Positions 34,509 through 45,578 of a stretch of DNA of 64,000 nt are shown here, in pieces (positions within the stretch are counted from its first letter, which is position 1; each line of letters starts with the position of its first letter). The notes beneath the pieces are model-generated. The model worked only from the letters and a program-made list of their open reading frames with translations. It did not search any database and had not been told where the DNA came from. The translations under genes were made by a program, and so were the position numbers. Source of the stretch: Phocoena phocoena (lineage: Eukaryota > Chordata > Mammalia > Artiodactyla > Phocoenidae); assembly GCF_963924675.1 (NCBI RefSeq), contig NC_089236.1:45416500-45480499 (forward strand). Direction: 5' to 3'.

Positions 34509-35887
34509 AACCTACAGGCATGTGCTCACACTGAGTGTCCCGTTAGCGACACAGCTTTGAAAGATGCTGACTTTCTCCTCGAGCTGAGTGACTTCAGGTA
34601 CGAGGTCCGCGAAGTATGCAAAGCAGAGTGTTTTCTCTTGGCAGCTCATACAAGGGCGGCAACCGGTATTTCCTGGGCGCTTCGGACACACCAGAAATCG
34701 TGTCCTGAAGCTGTTTGAGGGCTCTGGAAATAGAGCTCTCCTCAAGGAACGCGCAGTGTGTTTCCCATCACTCGGCACGCACGCAGGGCATCGGAGGGGA
34801 AGACCACTGGGCCTCGATGTTGCTCAGCTGGTCCACCGGGGTCTGGAGATACTCACAGACAATGGAGGAAAATGGATGCAAACCAGAGGGGCCTACGAGT
34901 CCTCAGAAGGGTACTTCCCTGAAAGTAAAGGCGAAGAGCTACTAAGAACTCGTGGAAACAGCTGCATGCCTCCCTTTCTGCCCGGCTACTCAGGGCCTAA
35001 CCTGGAGGGAAGTTCTCACGTTGAGTTTCTCTTGACTTCTAGAGCTTGTCAGGCTGACCACCACGGCGGCCATGGAAGCACCTGGTTTAGACCGAGCAAA
35101 CCAGTTCCTTCCCAGAAGCATTCCTACAGGGTTCCCAGGCCTGTCAACAGCAGGGATTTCAGGTAGCTTCAACGCACCGTGAATGCAGCCTTCCAAATTG
35201 GAAAGCGAGGATGTTTAAATCAGGCCCCCGATTTCATGCGCAAACGCAGCATACGTTGCTGTTGTTTCTAACAAGTCAAAAGAGACACATGGCCCCTTGT
35301 GTTTGCTTGCCTGAATCAGCTTCTCGAAGCAGGGGTTTGTGCATCAAGTGGACTGCCTCAACCAAGGAACGCCCAAGCTACTCCTCTGGGGCCTGTGGCT
35401 ATTCAGAAGCCTGCATTGCCACCGCAAGAAGCAGACTGAAATTGCAGTAAGAACGCAAGGGGACTTTCTTCTGGAGGCACGGTGACTTCAGGCAGGAGGT
35501 CCTAGGTGGAATGCGAGGCCGAGGGTGCTCTCAGTGCAGGTCAGACTAGGGCAAGGCGTAAGACCTCAAGGACTGTGAGACGTGCCAAAATTCTGTTCGT
35601 GAACGTGTGGGTGTGATGGGGAAATTAAGCTGCTTCGGTGGAGACTGCTGTGCGTTTCCCTACCCTCGGCGTAGAGAGAGTGGCTCCAAAGGGCTACGGG
35701 GCTGGATGTTGCTTAGGAGACCTAAGGGGTTCTGGGGTTAGTCTGTGTTCCAGCCGGGAACAGGGAGCCCACGCGATTTTCCTAGGTGTCTGGAAAACTC
35801 TACTGCCATAAAAGATATGCAGAGCAGAGGCTACGGCCTCATGGAAAGGGCTGCACGCCTCCGTTTCTGCAGGGCAAGTCCGGCCTT
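34509..35887 (+). repeat. Satellite monomer copy 26
   Basis: 1,379 bp. GCTCATACAAGG, CTGGAGGGAAG, CAGTTCCTTCC, CATACGTTGC and CGCCCAAGC are shared with copies 33 and 35. A one-base deletion near 35102 (GCAAACCAGTTCC) shifts the long frame, ending it after 192 codons. The tail differs from copies 33 and 35, with CCAGCCGGGAACAGG and TCTGGAAAAC. Confidence 0.97.
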
Positions 35888-37267
35888 AAGCTACAGGCAT
35901 GTGCTCACACTGAGTGTCCCGTTAGCGACACAGCTTTGAAAGATGCTGACTTTCTCCTCGAGCTGAGTGACTTCAGGTACGAGGTCCGCGAAGTATGCAA
36001 AGCAGAGTGTTTTCTCTTGGCAGCTCACACAAGGGCGGCAACCGGTATTTCCTGGGCGCTTCGGACACACCAGAATTCGTGTCCTGAAGCTGTTTGAGGG
36101 CTCTGGAAATAGAGCTCTCCTCTAGGAACGCGCAGTGTGTTGCCCATCACTCTGCACGCACGCAGGGCATCGGAGGGGAAGACCACTGGACCTCGATGTT
36201 GCTCAGCTGGTCCACCGGGGTCTGGAGATACTCACTGACAATGGAGGAAAATGGATGCAAACCAGAGGGGCCTACGAGTCCTCAGAAGGGTACTTCCCTG
36301 AAAGTAAAGGCGAAGAGCTACTAAGAACTCGTGGAAACAGCTGCATGCCTCCCTTTCTGCCCGGCTACTCAGGACCTAACCTGGAGGCAAGTTCTCACGT
36401 TGAGTTTCTCTTGACTTCTAGAGCTTGTCAGGCTGACCACCACGGCGGCCATGGAAGCACCTGGTTTAGACCGAGCAAACTCAGTTTCTTCCCAGAAGCA
36501 TTCCTACAGGGTTCCCAGGCCTGTCAACAGCAGGGATTTCAGGTAGCTTCAACGCACCGTGAATGCAGCCTTCCAAATGGGAAAGCGAGGATGTTTAAAT
36601 CAGGCCCCCGATTTCATGCGCAAACGCAGCATACATTGCTGTTGTTTCTAACAAGTCAGAAGAGACACATGGCCCCTTGTGTTTGCTTGCCTGAATCAGC
36701 TTCTCGAAGCAGGGGGTTGTGCATCAAGTGGACTGCCTCAACCAAGGAACGCCCTAGCTACTCCTCTGGGGCCTGTGGCTATTCAGAAGCCTGCATTGCC
36801 ATCGCAAGAAGCGGACTGAAATTGCAGTAAGAACACAAGGGGACTTTCTTCTGGAGGCACGGTGACTTCAGGCAGGTGGTCCTAGATGGAATGCGAGGCC
36901 GAGGGTGCTCTCAGTGCAGGTCAGACTAAGGCAAGGCGTAAGACCTCAAGGCCTGTGAGACGTGCCAAAATTCTGTTCGTGAACGTGTGGGTGTGATGGG
37001 GAAATTAAGCTGCTTCGGTGGAGACTGCTGTGCGTTTCCCTTCCCTCGGCGTAGAGAGATTGGCTCCAAAGGGCTACGGGGCTGGATGTTGCTTAGGAGA
37101 CCTAAGGGGTCCTGGGGTTAGTCTGTGTTCCAGCTAGGAACAGGGAGCCCACGCGATTTTCCTACGTGTCCGGAAAACTCTACTGCCATAAAAGATATGC
37201 AGAGCAGAGGCTACGGCCTCATGGAAAGTGCTGCACGCCTCCGTTTCTGCAGGGCAATTCCGGCCTT
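35888..37267 (+). repeat. Satellite monomer copy 27
   Basis: 1,380 bp, starting AAGCTACAGG. CAGAATTCG, CTCCTCTAGG, CTCTGCACGC and CTGGACCTCG are shared with copy 28 only; the TAG at 36123-36125 breaks the long frame. The tail has AAGAACACAAG, GCAGGTGG, CCTTCCCTCGG, GAGATTGGCTCC and CCAGCTAGG, as in copy 41. Confidence 0.97.
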
Positions 37268-38570
37268 AACCTACAGGGATGTGCTCACACTGAGTGTCCC
37301 GTTAGCGACACAGCTTTGAAAGATGCTGACTTTCTCCTCGAGCTGAGTGACTTCAGGTACGAGGTCCGCGAAGTATGCAAAGCAGAGTGTTTTCTCTTGG
37401 CAGCTCACACAAGGGCGGCAACCGGTATTTCCTGGGCGCTTCGGACACACCAGAATTCGTGTCCTGAAGCTGTTAGAGGGCTCTGGAAATAGAGCTCTCC
37501 TCTAGGAACGCGCAGTGTGTTGCCCATCACTCTGCACGCACGCAGGGCATCGGAGGGGAAGACCACTGGACCTCGATGTTGCTCAGCTGGTCCACCGGGG
37601 TCTGGAGATACTCACTGACAATGGAGGAAAATGGATGCAAACCAGAGGGGCCTACGAGTCCTCAGAAGGGTACTTCCCTGAAAGTAAAGGCGAAGAGCTA
37701 CTAAGAACTCGTGGAAACAGCTGCATGCCTCCCTTTCTGCCCGGCTACTCAGGGCCTAACCTGGAGGCAAGTTCTCACGTTGAGTTTCTCTTGAATTCTA
37801 GAGCTTGTCAGGCTGACCATCACGGCGGCCATGGAAGCACCTGGTTTAGACCGAGCAAACTCAGTTTCTTCCCAGAAGCATTCCTACAGGGTTCCCAGGC
37901 CTGTCAACAGCAGGGATTTCAGGTAGCTTCAAGGCACCGTGAATGCAGCCTTCCAAATTGGAAAGCGAGGATGTTTAAATCAGGCCCCCGATTTCATGCG
38001 CAAACACAGCATACATTGCTGTTGTTTCTAACAAGTCAAAAGAGACACATGGCCCCTTGTGTTTGCTTGCCTGAATCAGCTTCTCGAAGCAGGGGGTTGT
38101 GCATCAAGTGGACTGCCTCAACCAAGGAACGCCCTAGCTACTCCTCGGGGGGCTGTGGCTATTCAGAAGCCTGCATTGCCACCGCAAGAAGCGGACTGAA
38201 ATTGCAGTAAAAACGCAAGGGGACTTTCTTTTGGAGGCACAGTGATTTCAGGCAAGAGGTCCTAGATGGAATGCGAGGTCGAGGGTCCTCTCAGTGCAGC
38301 TCAGACTAGGGCAAGGCGTAAGACCTCAAGGCCTGTGAGACGTGCCAAAATTCTGTTCGTGAATGTGTGGGTGTGATGGGGAAATTAAGGTGCTTCGGTG
38401 GAGACTGCTGTGCGTTTCCCTACCCTCGGCGTAGAGAGAGTTGGTTCCAAAGGGCTACGGGGCTGGATGTTGCTTAGGAGACCTAGGGGGTCCTGGGGTT
38501 AGTCTGTGTTCCAGCCGGGAACAGGGAGCCCACGCGATTTTCCTAGGTGTCCGGAAAACTCTAATGCCAT

Positions 38571-38581
38571 AAAAGATATGC
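38571..38581 (+). repeat. Target-site duplication, left copy
   Basis: AAAAGATATGC immediately before the poly(A) run in copy 28, identical to the stretch at 38605-38615. An 11-bp length fits the usual 7-20 bp range of L1-mediated insertions. Confidence 0.8.
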
Positions 38582-38604
38582 AAAAAAAAAAAAAAAAAAA
38601 AAAA
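38582..38604 (+). mobile_element. Tail-only poly(A) retroinsertion (L1-type)
   Basis: Copy 28 holds a run of 27 A, of which 23 are inserted. It is flanked by AAAAGATATGC at 38571-38581 and again at 38605-38615, where normal copies have this motif once. The opposite strand at the insertion point reads CTTTT/ATGG, close to the TTTT/AA consensus nicked by L1 endonuclease. No other element sequence is present, so I infer an extreme 5'-truncated target-primed event. Exact borders are ambiguous by up to four A. Confidence 0.8.
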
Positions 38605-38615
38605 AAAAGATATGC
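38605..38615 (+). repeat. Target-site duplication, right copy
   Basis: AAAAGATATGC following the poly(A) run; the satellite sequence AGAGCAGAGG then continues normally. The four leading A merge with the run, so the boundary is assigned by comparison with the left copy. Confidence 0.8.
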
Positions 38616-38682
38616 AGAGCAGAGGCTACGGCCTCATGGAAAGGGCTGCACGCCTCCGTTTCTGCAGGGCAAGTCCGGCCTT

Positions 38683-40063
38683 AACCTACAGGCATGTGCT
38701 CACACTGAGTGTCCCGTTAGCGACACAGCTTTGAAAGATGCTGACTTTCTCCTCGAGCTGAGTGACTTCAGGTACGAGGTCCGCGAAGTATGCAAAGCAG
38801 AGTGTTTTCTCTTGGCAGCTCACACAAGGGCGGCAACCGGTATTTCCTGGGTGCTTCGGACACACCAGAAATCGTGTCCTGAAGCTGTTTGAGGGCTCTG
38901 GAAATAGAGCTCTCCTCAAGGAACGCGCAGTGTGTTGCCCATCACTCGGCACGCACGGAGGGCATCCGAGGGGAAGACCACTGGGCCTCGATGTTGCTCA
39001 GCTGGTCCACCGGGGTCTGGAGATACTCACTGACAATGGAGGAAAATGGATGCAAACCAGAGGGGCCTACGAGTCCTCAGAAGGGTACTTCCCTGAAAGT
39101 AAAGGCGAAGAGCTACTAAGAACTCGTGGAAACAGCTGCATGCCTCCCTTTCTGCCCGGCTACTCAGGGCCTAACCTGGAGGCAAGTTCTCACGTTGAGT
39201 TTCTCTTTACTTCTAGAGCTTGTCAGGCTGACCACCACGGCGGCCATGGAAGCACCTGGTTTAGACCGACCAAACTCAGTTTCTTCCCAGAAGCATTCCT
39301 ACAGGGTTCCCAGGCCTGTCAACAGCAGGGATTTCAGGTAGCTTCAAGGCACCGTGAATGCAGCCTTCCAAATTGGAAAGCGAGGATGTTTAAATCAGGC
39401 CCCCGATTTCATGCGCAAACGCAGCATACATTGCTGTTGTTTCTAACAAGTCAAAAGAGACACATGGCCCCTTGTGTTTGCTTGCCTGAATCAGCTTCTC
39501 GAAGCAGGGGGTTGTGCATCAAGTGGACTGCCTCAACCAAGGAACTCCCTAGCTACTCTTCTGGGGCCTGCTGCTATTCAGAAGCCTGCATTGCCATCGC
39601 AAGAACCGGACTGAAATTGCAGTAAGAACGCAAAGGGAGTTTCTTCTGGAGGCACGGTGAGTTCAGGCAGGAGGTCCTAGATGAAATGCAAGGCCGAGGG
39701 TGCTATCAGTGCAGGTCAGACTAGGGCAAGGCGTAAGACCTCAAGGCCTGTGAGACGTGCCAAAATTCTGTTCATGAACGTGTGGGTGTGATGGGGAAAT
39801 TAAGCTGCTTCGGTGGAGACTGCTGTGCGTTTCCCTACCCTCGGCGTAGAGAGAGTTGGTTCCAAAGGGCTACGGGGCTGGATGTTGCTTAGTAGACCTA
39901 GGGGGTCCTACGGTTAGTCTGTGTTCCAGCCGGGACCAGGGAGCCCACGCGATTTTCCTAGGTGTCCGGAAAACTCTACTGCCATAAAAGATATGCAGAG
40001 CAGAGGCTACAGCCTCATGGAAAGTGCTGCACGCCTCCGTTTCTGCAGGGCAAGTCCGGCCTT
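38683..40063 (+). repeat. Satellite monomer copy 29
   Basis: 1,381 bp with the frame open. It interrupts the relation between copies 28 and 30. It has GCATCCGAGG (middle-family allele), plus CTCTTTACTTC and GGAACTCCC as in copy 8. Private changes are CGCAAAGGGAGTTTC, GTGAGTTCAGG, TGCTATCAG and GGGTCCTACGG. The tail has GAGAGTTGGTTCC and GCTACAGCCTC. Confidence 0.97.
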
Positions 40064-41438
40064 AACCTACAGGCATGTGCTCACACTGAGTGTCCCGTTA
40101 GCGACACAGCTTTGAAAGATGCTGACTTTCTCCTCGAGCTGAGTGACTTCAGGTACGAGGTCCGCGAAGTATGCAGAGTGTTTTCTCTTGGCAGCTCACA
40201 CAAGGGCGGCAAACGGTATTTCCTGGGCGCTTCGGACACACCAGAAATCGTGTCCTGAAGCTGTTTGAGGGCTCTGGAAATAGAGCTCTCCTCAAGGAAC
40301 ACGCTGTGTGTTACCCATCACTCGGCACGCACGGAGTGCATCGGAGGGGAAGACCACTGGGCCTCGATGTTGCTCAGCTGGTCCACCGGTATCTGGAGAT
40401 ACTCACTGACAATGGATGAAAATGGATGCAAACCAGAGGGGCCTACGAGTCCTCAGAAGGGTACTTCCCTGAAAGTAAAGGCGAAGAGCTACTAAGAACT
40501 CGTGGAAACAGCTGCATGCCTCCCTTTCTGCCCGGCTACTCAGGGCCTAACCTGGAGGCAAGTTCTCACGTTGAGTTTCTCTTGAATTCTAGAGCTTGTC
40601 AGGCTGACCATCACGGCGGCCATGGAAGCACCTGGTTTAGACCGACCAAATTCAGTTTCTTCCCAGAAGCATTCCTACAGGGTTCCCAGGCCTGTCAACA
40701 GCAGGGATTTCAGGTAGCTTCAAGGCACCGTGAATGCAGCCTTCCAAATTGGAAAGCGAGGATGTTTAAATCAGGCCCCCGATTTCAGGCGCAAACACAG
40801 CATACATTGCTGTTGTTTCTAACAAGTCAAAAGAGACACATGGCCCCTTGTGTTTGCTTGCCTGAATCAGCTTCTAGAAAAAGGGGGTTGCGCATAAAGT
40901 GGACTGCCTCAACCAAGGAACGCCCTAGCTACTCCTCGGGGGGCTGTGGCTATTCAGTAGCCTGCATTGCCACCGCAAGAAGTGGACTGAAATTGCAGTA
41001 AGAACGCAAGGGGACTTTCTTCTGGAGGCACAGTGATTTCAGGCAAGAGGTCCTAGATGGAATGCGAGGTCGAGGGTCCTCTCAGTGCAGCTCAGACTAG
41101 GGCAAGACGTAAGACCTCAAGGCCTGTGAGACGTGCCAAAATTCTGTTCGTGAATGTGTGGGTGTGATGGGGAAATTAAGCTGCTTCGGTGGAGACTGCT
41201 GTGCGTTTCCCTACCCTCGGCGTAGAGAGAGTGGCTCCAAAGGGCTACGGGGCTGGATGTTGCTTAGGAGACCTAAGGGGTCCTGGGATTAGTCTGTGTT
41301 CCAGCCGGGAACAGGGAGCCCACGCGATTTTCCTACGTGTCCGGAAAACTCTACTGCCATAAAAGATATGCAGAGCAGAGGCTATGGCCTCATGGAAAGT
41401 GCTGCACGCCTCCGTTTCTGCAGGGCAAGTCCGGCCTT
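40064..41438 (+). repeat. Satellite monomer copy 30
   Basis: 1,375 bp. Five bases are missing near 40174 (GTATGCAGAGTG), which shifts the long frame, and GGATGAAAATGG adds a TGA at 40417-40419. Other marks are AACACGCTGTGTGTTACCC, ACCGGTATCTGG and TTCTAGAAAAAGGGGG. The back half matches copy 28. The tail has GAGAGTGGCTCC, CTGGGATTAG and CTATGGCCTC. Confidence 0.97.
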
Positions 41439-42818
41439 AACCTACAGGCATGTGCTCACACTGAGTGTCCCATTAGCGACACAGCTTTGAAAGATGCTGA
41501 CTTTCTTCTCGAGCTGAGTGACTTCAGGTACGAGGTCCGCGAAGTATGCAAACCAGAGTGTTTTCTCTTGGCAGCTCACACAAGGGCGGCAACCGGTATT
41601 TCCTGGGCGCTTCGGACACACCAGAAATCGTGTCCTGAAGCTGTTTGAGGGCTCTGGAAATAGAGCTCTCCTCAAGGAACGCGCAGTGTGTTGCCCATCA
41701 CTCGGCACGCACGGAGGGCATCGGAGGGGAATACCACTGGGCCTCGATGTTGCTCAGCTGGTCCACCGGGGTCTGGAGATACTCACTGACAATGGAGGAA
41801 AATGGATGCAAACCAGAGGGGCCTACGTGTCCTCAGAAGGGTACTTCCCTGAAAGTAAAGGCGAAGAGCTACTAAGAACTCGTGGAAACAGCTGCATGCC
41901 TCCCTTTCTGCCCGGCTACTCAGGGCCTAACCTGGAGGCAAGTTCTCACGTTGAGTTTCTCTTGACTTCTAGAGCTTGTCAGGCTGACCACCACGGCGGC
42001 CATGGAAGCACCTGGTTTAGACCGAGCAAACTCAGTTTCTTCCCAGAAGCATTCCTACAGGGTTCCCAGGCCTGTCAACAGCAGGGATTTCAGGTAGCTT
42101 CAACGCACCGTGAATGCAGCCTTCCAAATTGGAAAGCGAGGATGTTTAAATCAGGCCCCCGATTTCATGCGCAAACGCAGCATACATTGCTGTTGTTTCT
42201 AACAAGTCAAAAGAGACACATGGCCCCTTGTGTTTGCTTGCCTGAATCAGCTTCTCGAAGCAGGGGTTTGTGCATCCAGTGGACTGCCTCAACCAAGGAA
42301 CGCCCTAGCTACTCCTCTGGGGCCTGTTGCTATTCAGAAGCCTGCATTGCCACCGCAAGAAGCGGACTGAAATTGCAGTAAGAACACAAGGGGACTTTAT
42401 TCTGGAGGCACGGTGACTTCAGGCAGGAGGTCCTAGATGGAATGCGAGGCCGAGGGTGCTCTCAGTGCAGGTCAGACTAGGGCAAGGCGTAAGACCTCAA
42501 GTCCTGTGAGACGTGCCAAAATTCTGTTCGTGAACGTGTGGGTGTGATGGGGAAATTAAGCTGCTTCGGTGGAGACTGCTGTGCGTTTCCCTACCCTCGG
42601 CGTAGAGAGAGTGGCTCCAAAGGGCTACGGGGCTGGATGTTGCTTAGGAGACCTAAGGGGTCCTGGGGTTAGTCTGTGTTCCAGCTAGGAACAGGGAGCC
42701 CACGCGATTTTCCTACGTGTCCGGAAAACTCTACTGCCATAAAAGATATGCAGAGCAGAGGCTACGGCCTCATGGAAAGTGCTGCACGCCTCCGTTTCTG
42801 CAGGGCAATTCCGGCCTC
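41439..42818 (+). repeat. Satellite monomer copy 31
   Basis: 1,380 bp with the frame open. It is the uninverted sister of copy 24: CTTTCTTCTCGAG, GGGGAATACCAC, CTACGTGTCC and ACTTTATTCTGG. GCATCCAGTGG near 42274 is the allele found reversed in copy 24. The tail has CCAGCTAGGAACAGG and ends GGCAATTCCGGCCTC. Confidence 0.97.
42224..42393. repeat. Perfect 11-bp inverted repeat with 148-bp spacer in copy 31
   Basis: CCCCTTGTGTT at 42224-42234 and AACACAAGGGG at 42383-42393 are exact reverse complements. The arrangement equals the arms of copy 24 (also 148 bp apart) but with the spacer in normal orientation, so it shows the likely parental state before the inversion. Confidence 0.85.
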
Positions 42819-44198
42819 AACCTACAGGCATGTGCTCACACTGAGTGTCCCGTTAGCGACACAGCTTTGAAAGATGCTGACTTTCTCCTCGAGCTGAGTG
42901 ACTTCAGGTACGAGGTCCGCGAAGTGTGCAAAGCACAGTGTTTTCTCTTGGCAGCTCACACAAGGGCGGCAACCGGTATTTCCTGGGCGCTTCGGACACA
43001 CCAGAAATCGTGTCCTGAAGCTGTTTGAGGGCTCTGGAAATAGAGCTCTCCTCAAGGAACGCGCAGTGTGTTGCCCATCACTCGGCACGCACGCAGGGCA
43101 TCGGACGGGAAGACCACTGGGCCTCGATGTTGCTCAGCTGGTCCACCGGGGTCTGGAGATACTCACTGACAATGGAGGAAAATGGATGCAACCCAGAGGG
43201 GCCTACGAGTCCTCAGAAGGGTACTTCCCTGAAAGTAAAGGCGAAGAGCTACTAAGAACTCGTGGAAACAGCTGCATGCCTCCCTTTCTGCCCGGCTACT
43301 CAGGGCCTAACCTGGAGGCAAGTTCTCACGTTGAGTTTCTCTTGACTTCTAGAGCTTGTCAGGCTGACCACCACGGCGGCCATGGAAGCACCTGGTTTAG
43401 ACCGAGCAAACTCAGTTTCTTCCCAGAAGCATTCCTACAGGGTTCCCAGGCCTGTCAACAGCAGGGATTTCAGGTAGCTTCAACGCACCGTGAATGCGGC
43501 CTTCCAAATTGGAAAGCGAGGATGTTTAAATCAGGCCCCCGATTTCATGCGCAAACGCAGCATATATTGCTCTTGTTTCTAACAAGTCAAAAGAGACACA
43601 TGGCCCCTTGTGTTTGCTTGCCTGAATCAGCTTCTCGAAGCAGGGGTTTGTGCATCAAGTGGACTGCCTCAACCAAGGAACGCCCTACCTACTCCTCTGG
43701 GGCCTGTGGCTATTCAGAAGCCTGCATTGCCACCGCAAGAAGCGGACTGAAATTGCAGTAAGAACGCAAGGGGACTTTCTTCTGGAGGCACGGTGACTTC
43801 AGGCAGGAGGTCCTAGGTGGAATGCGAGGCCGAGGGTGCTCTCAGTGCAGGTCAGACTAGGGCAAAGCGTAAGACCTCAAGGCCTGTGAGACGTGCCAAA
43901 ATTCTGTTCGTGAACGTGTGGGTGTGATGGGGAAATTAAGCTGCTTCGGTGGAGACTGCTGTGCGTTTCCGTACCCTCGGCGTAGAGAGAGTGGCTCCAA
44001 AGGGCTACGGGGCTGGATGTTGCTTAGGAGACCTAAGGGGTCCTGGGATTAGTCTGTGTTCCAGCCGGGAACAGGGAGCCCACGCGATTTTCCTACGTGT
44101 CCGGAAAACTCTACTGCCATAAAAGATATGCAGAGCAGAGGCTATGGCCTCATGGAAAGTGCTGCACGCCTCCGTTTCTGCAGGGCAAGTCCGGCCTT
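42819..44198 (+). repeat. Satellite monomer copy 32
   Basis: 1,380 bp with the frame open. It differs from copy 34 by a single base, ACCCAG for AACCAG at 43192. It shares GAAGTGTGCAAAGCACAG, CATCGGACGGG and GAATGCGGCC with copy 25. Marks common to copies 32 and 34 only are CATATATTGCTC and TTTCCGTACCC. Confidence 0.98.
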
Positions 44199-45578
44199 AA
44201 CCTACAGGCATGTGCTCACACTGAGTGTCCCCTTAGCGACACAGCTTTGAAAGATGCTGACTTTCTCCTCGAGCTGAGTGACTTCAGGTACGAGGTCCGC
44301 GAAGTATGCAAAGCAGAGTGTTTTCTCTTGGCAGCTCATACAAGGGCGGCAACCGGTATTTCCTGGGCGCTTCGGACACACCAGAAATCGTGTCCTGAAG
44401 CTGTTTGAGGGCTCTGGAAATAGAGCTCTCCTCAAGGAACGCGCAGTGTGTTGCCCATCACTCGGCACGCACGCAGGGCATCGGAGGGGAAGACCACTGG
44501 GCCTCGATGTTGCTCAGCTGGTCCACCGGGGTCTGGAGATACTCACTGTCAATGGAGGAAAATGGATGCAAACCAGAGGGGCCTACGAGTCCTCAGAAGG
44601 GTACTTCCCTGAAAGTAAAGGCGAAGAGCTACTAAGAACTCGTGGAAACAGCTGCATGCCTCCCTTTCTGCCTGGCTACTCAGGGCCTAACCTGGAGGGA
44701 AGTTCTCACGTTGAGTTTCTCTTGACTTCTAGAGCTTGTCAGGCTGACCACCACGGCGGCCATGGAAGCACCTGGTTTAGACCGAGCAAACTCAGTTCCT
44801 TCCCAGAAGCATTCCTACAGGGTTCCCAGGCCTGTCAACAGCAGGGATTTCAGGTAGCTTCAACGCACCGTGAATGCAGCCTTCCAAATTGGAAAGCGAG
44901 GATGTTTAAATCAGGCCCCCGATTTCATGCGCAAACGCAGCATACGTTGCTGTTGTTTCTAACAAGTCAAAAGAGACACATGGCCCCTTGTGTTTGCTTG
45001 CCTGAATCAGCTTCTCGAAGCAGGGGTTTGTGCATCAAGTGGACTGCCTCAACCAAGGAACGCCCAAGCTACTCCTCTGGGGCCTGTGGCTATTCAGAAG
45101 CCTGCATTGCCACCGCAAGAAGCGGACTGAAATTGCAGTAAGAACGCAAGGGGACTTTCTTCTGGAGGCACGGTGACTTCAGGCAGGAGGTCCTAGGTGG
45201 AATGCGAGGCCGAGGGTGCTCTCAGTGCAGGTCAGACTAGGGCAAGGCGTAAGACCTCAAGGCCTGTGAGACGTGCCAAAATTCTGTTCGTGAACGTGTG
45301 GGTGTGATGGGGAAATTAAGCTGCTTCGGTGGAGACTGCTGTGCGTTTCCCTACCCTCGGCGTAGAGAGAGTGGCTCCAAAGGGCTACGGGGCTGGATGT
45401 TGCTTAGGAGACCTAAGGGGTCCTGGGGTTAGTCTGTGTTCCAGCTAGGAACAGGGAGCCCACGCGATTTTCCTACGTGTCCGGAAAACTCTACTGCCAT
45501 AAAAGATATGCAGAGCAGAGGCTACGGCCTCATGGAAAGTGCTGCACGCCTCCGTTTCTGCAGGGCAATTCCGGCCTC
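44199..45578 (+). repeat. Satellite monomer copy 33
   Basis: 1,380 bp with the frame open, identical to copy 35 up to its next-to-last base. CCCCTTAGCG, GCTCATACAAGG, CACTGTCAATGG, CTGGAGGGAAG and CATACGTTGC mark it. It is the counterpart of copy 26 seven periods earlier. Confidence 0.98.

Larger units (their letters stand above)
37268..38682 (+). repeat. Satellite monomer copy 28 (poly(A) insertion, mosaic)
   Basis: 1,415 bp, the longest copy because of the insertion at 38582-38615. The front 310 bp match copy 27, including the TAG stop at 37503-37505. From 37791 on it shares TTGAATTCTAG, GACCATCACGG, TCGGGGGGCTGTGG, CAGTGATTTCAGGCAAGAGG and GAATGTGTG with copy 30. The start CTACAGGGATG matches copy 36. 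Confidence 0.97.

Noticed and set aside
38582..38608. Poly(A) run as the end of a processed gene copy
   Set aside because: Satellite sequence continues on both sides apart from the 11-bp duplication; no transcript-derived sequence precedes the A-run.
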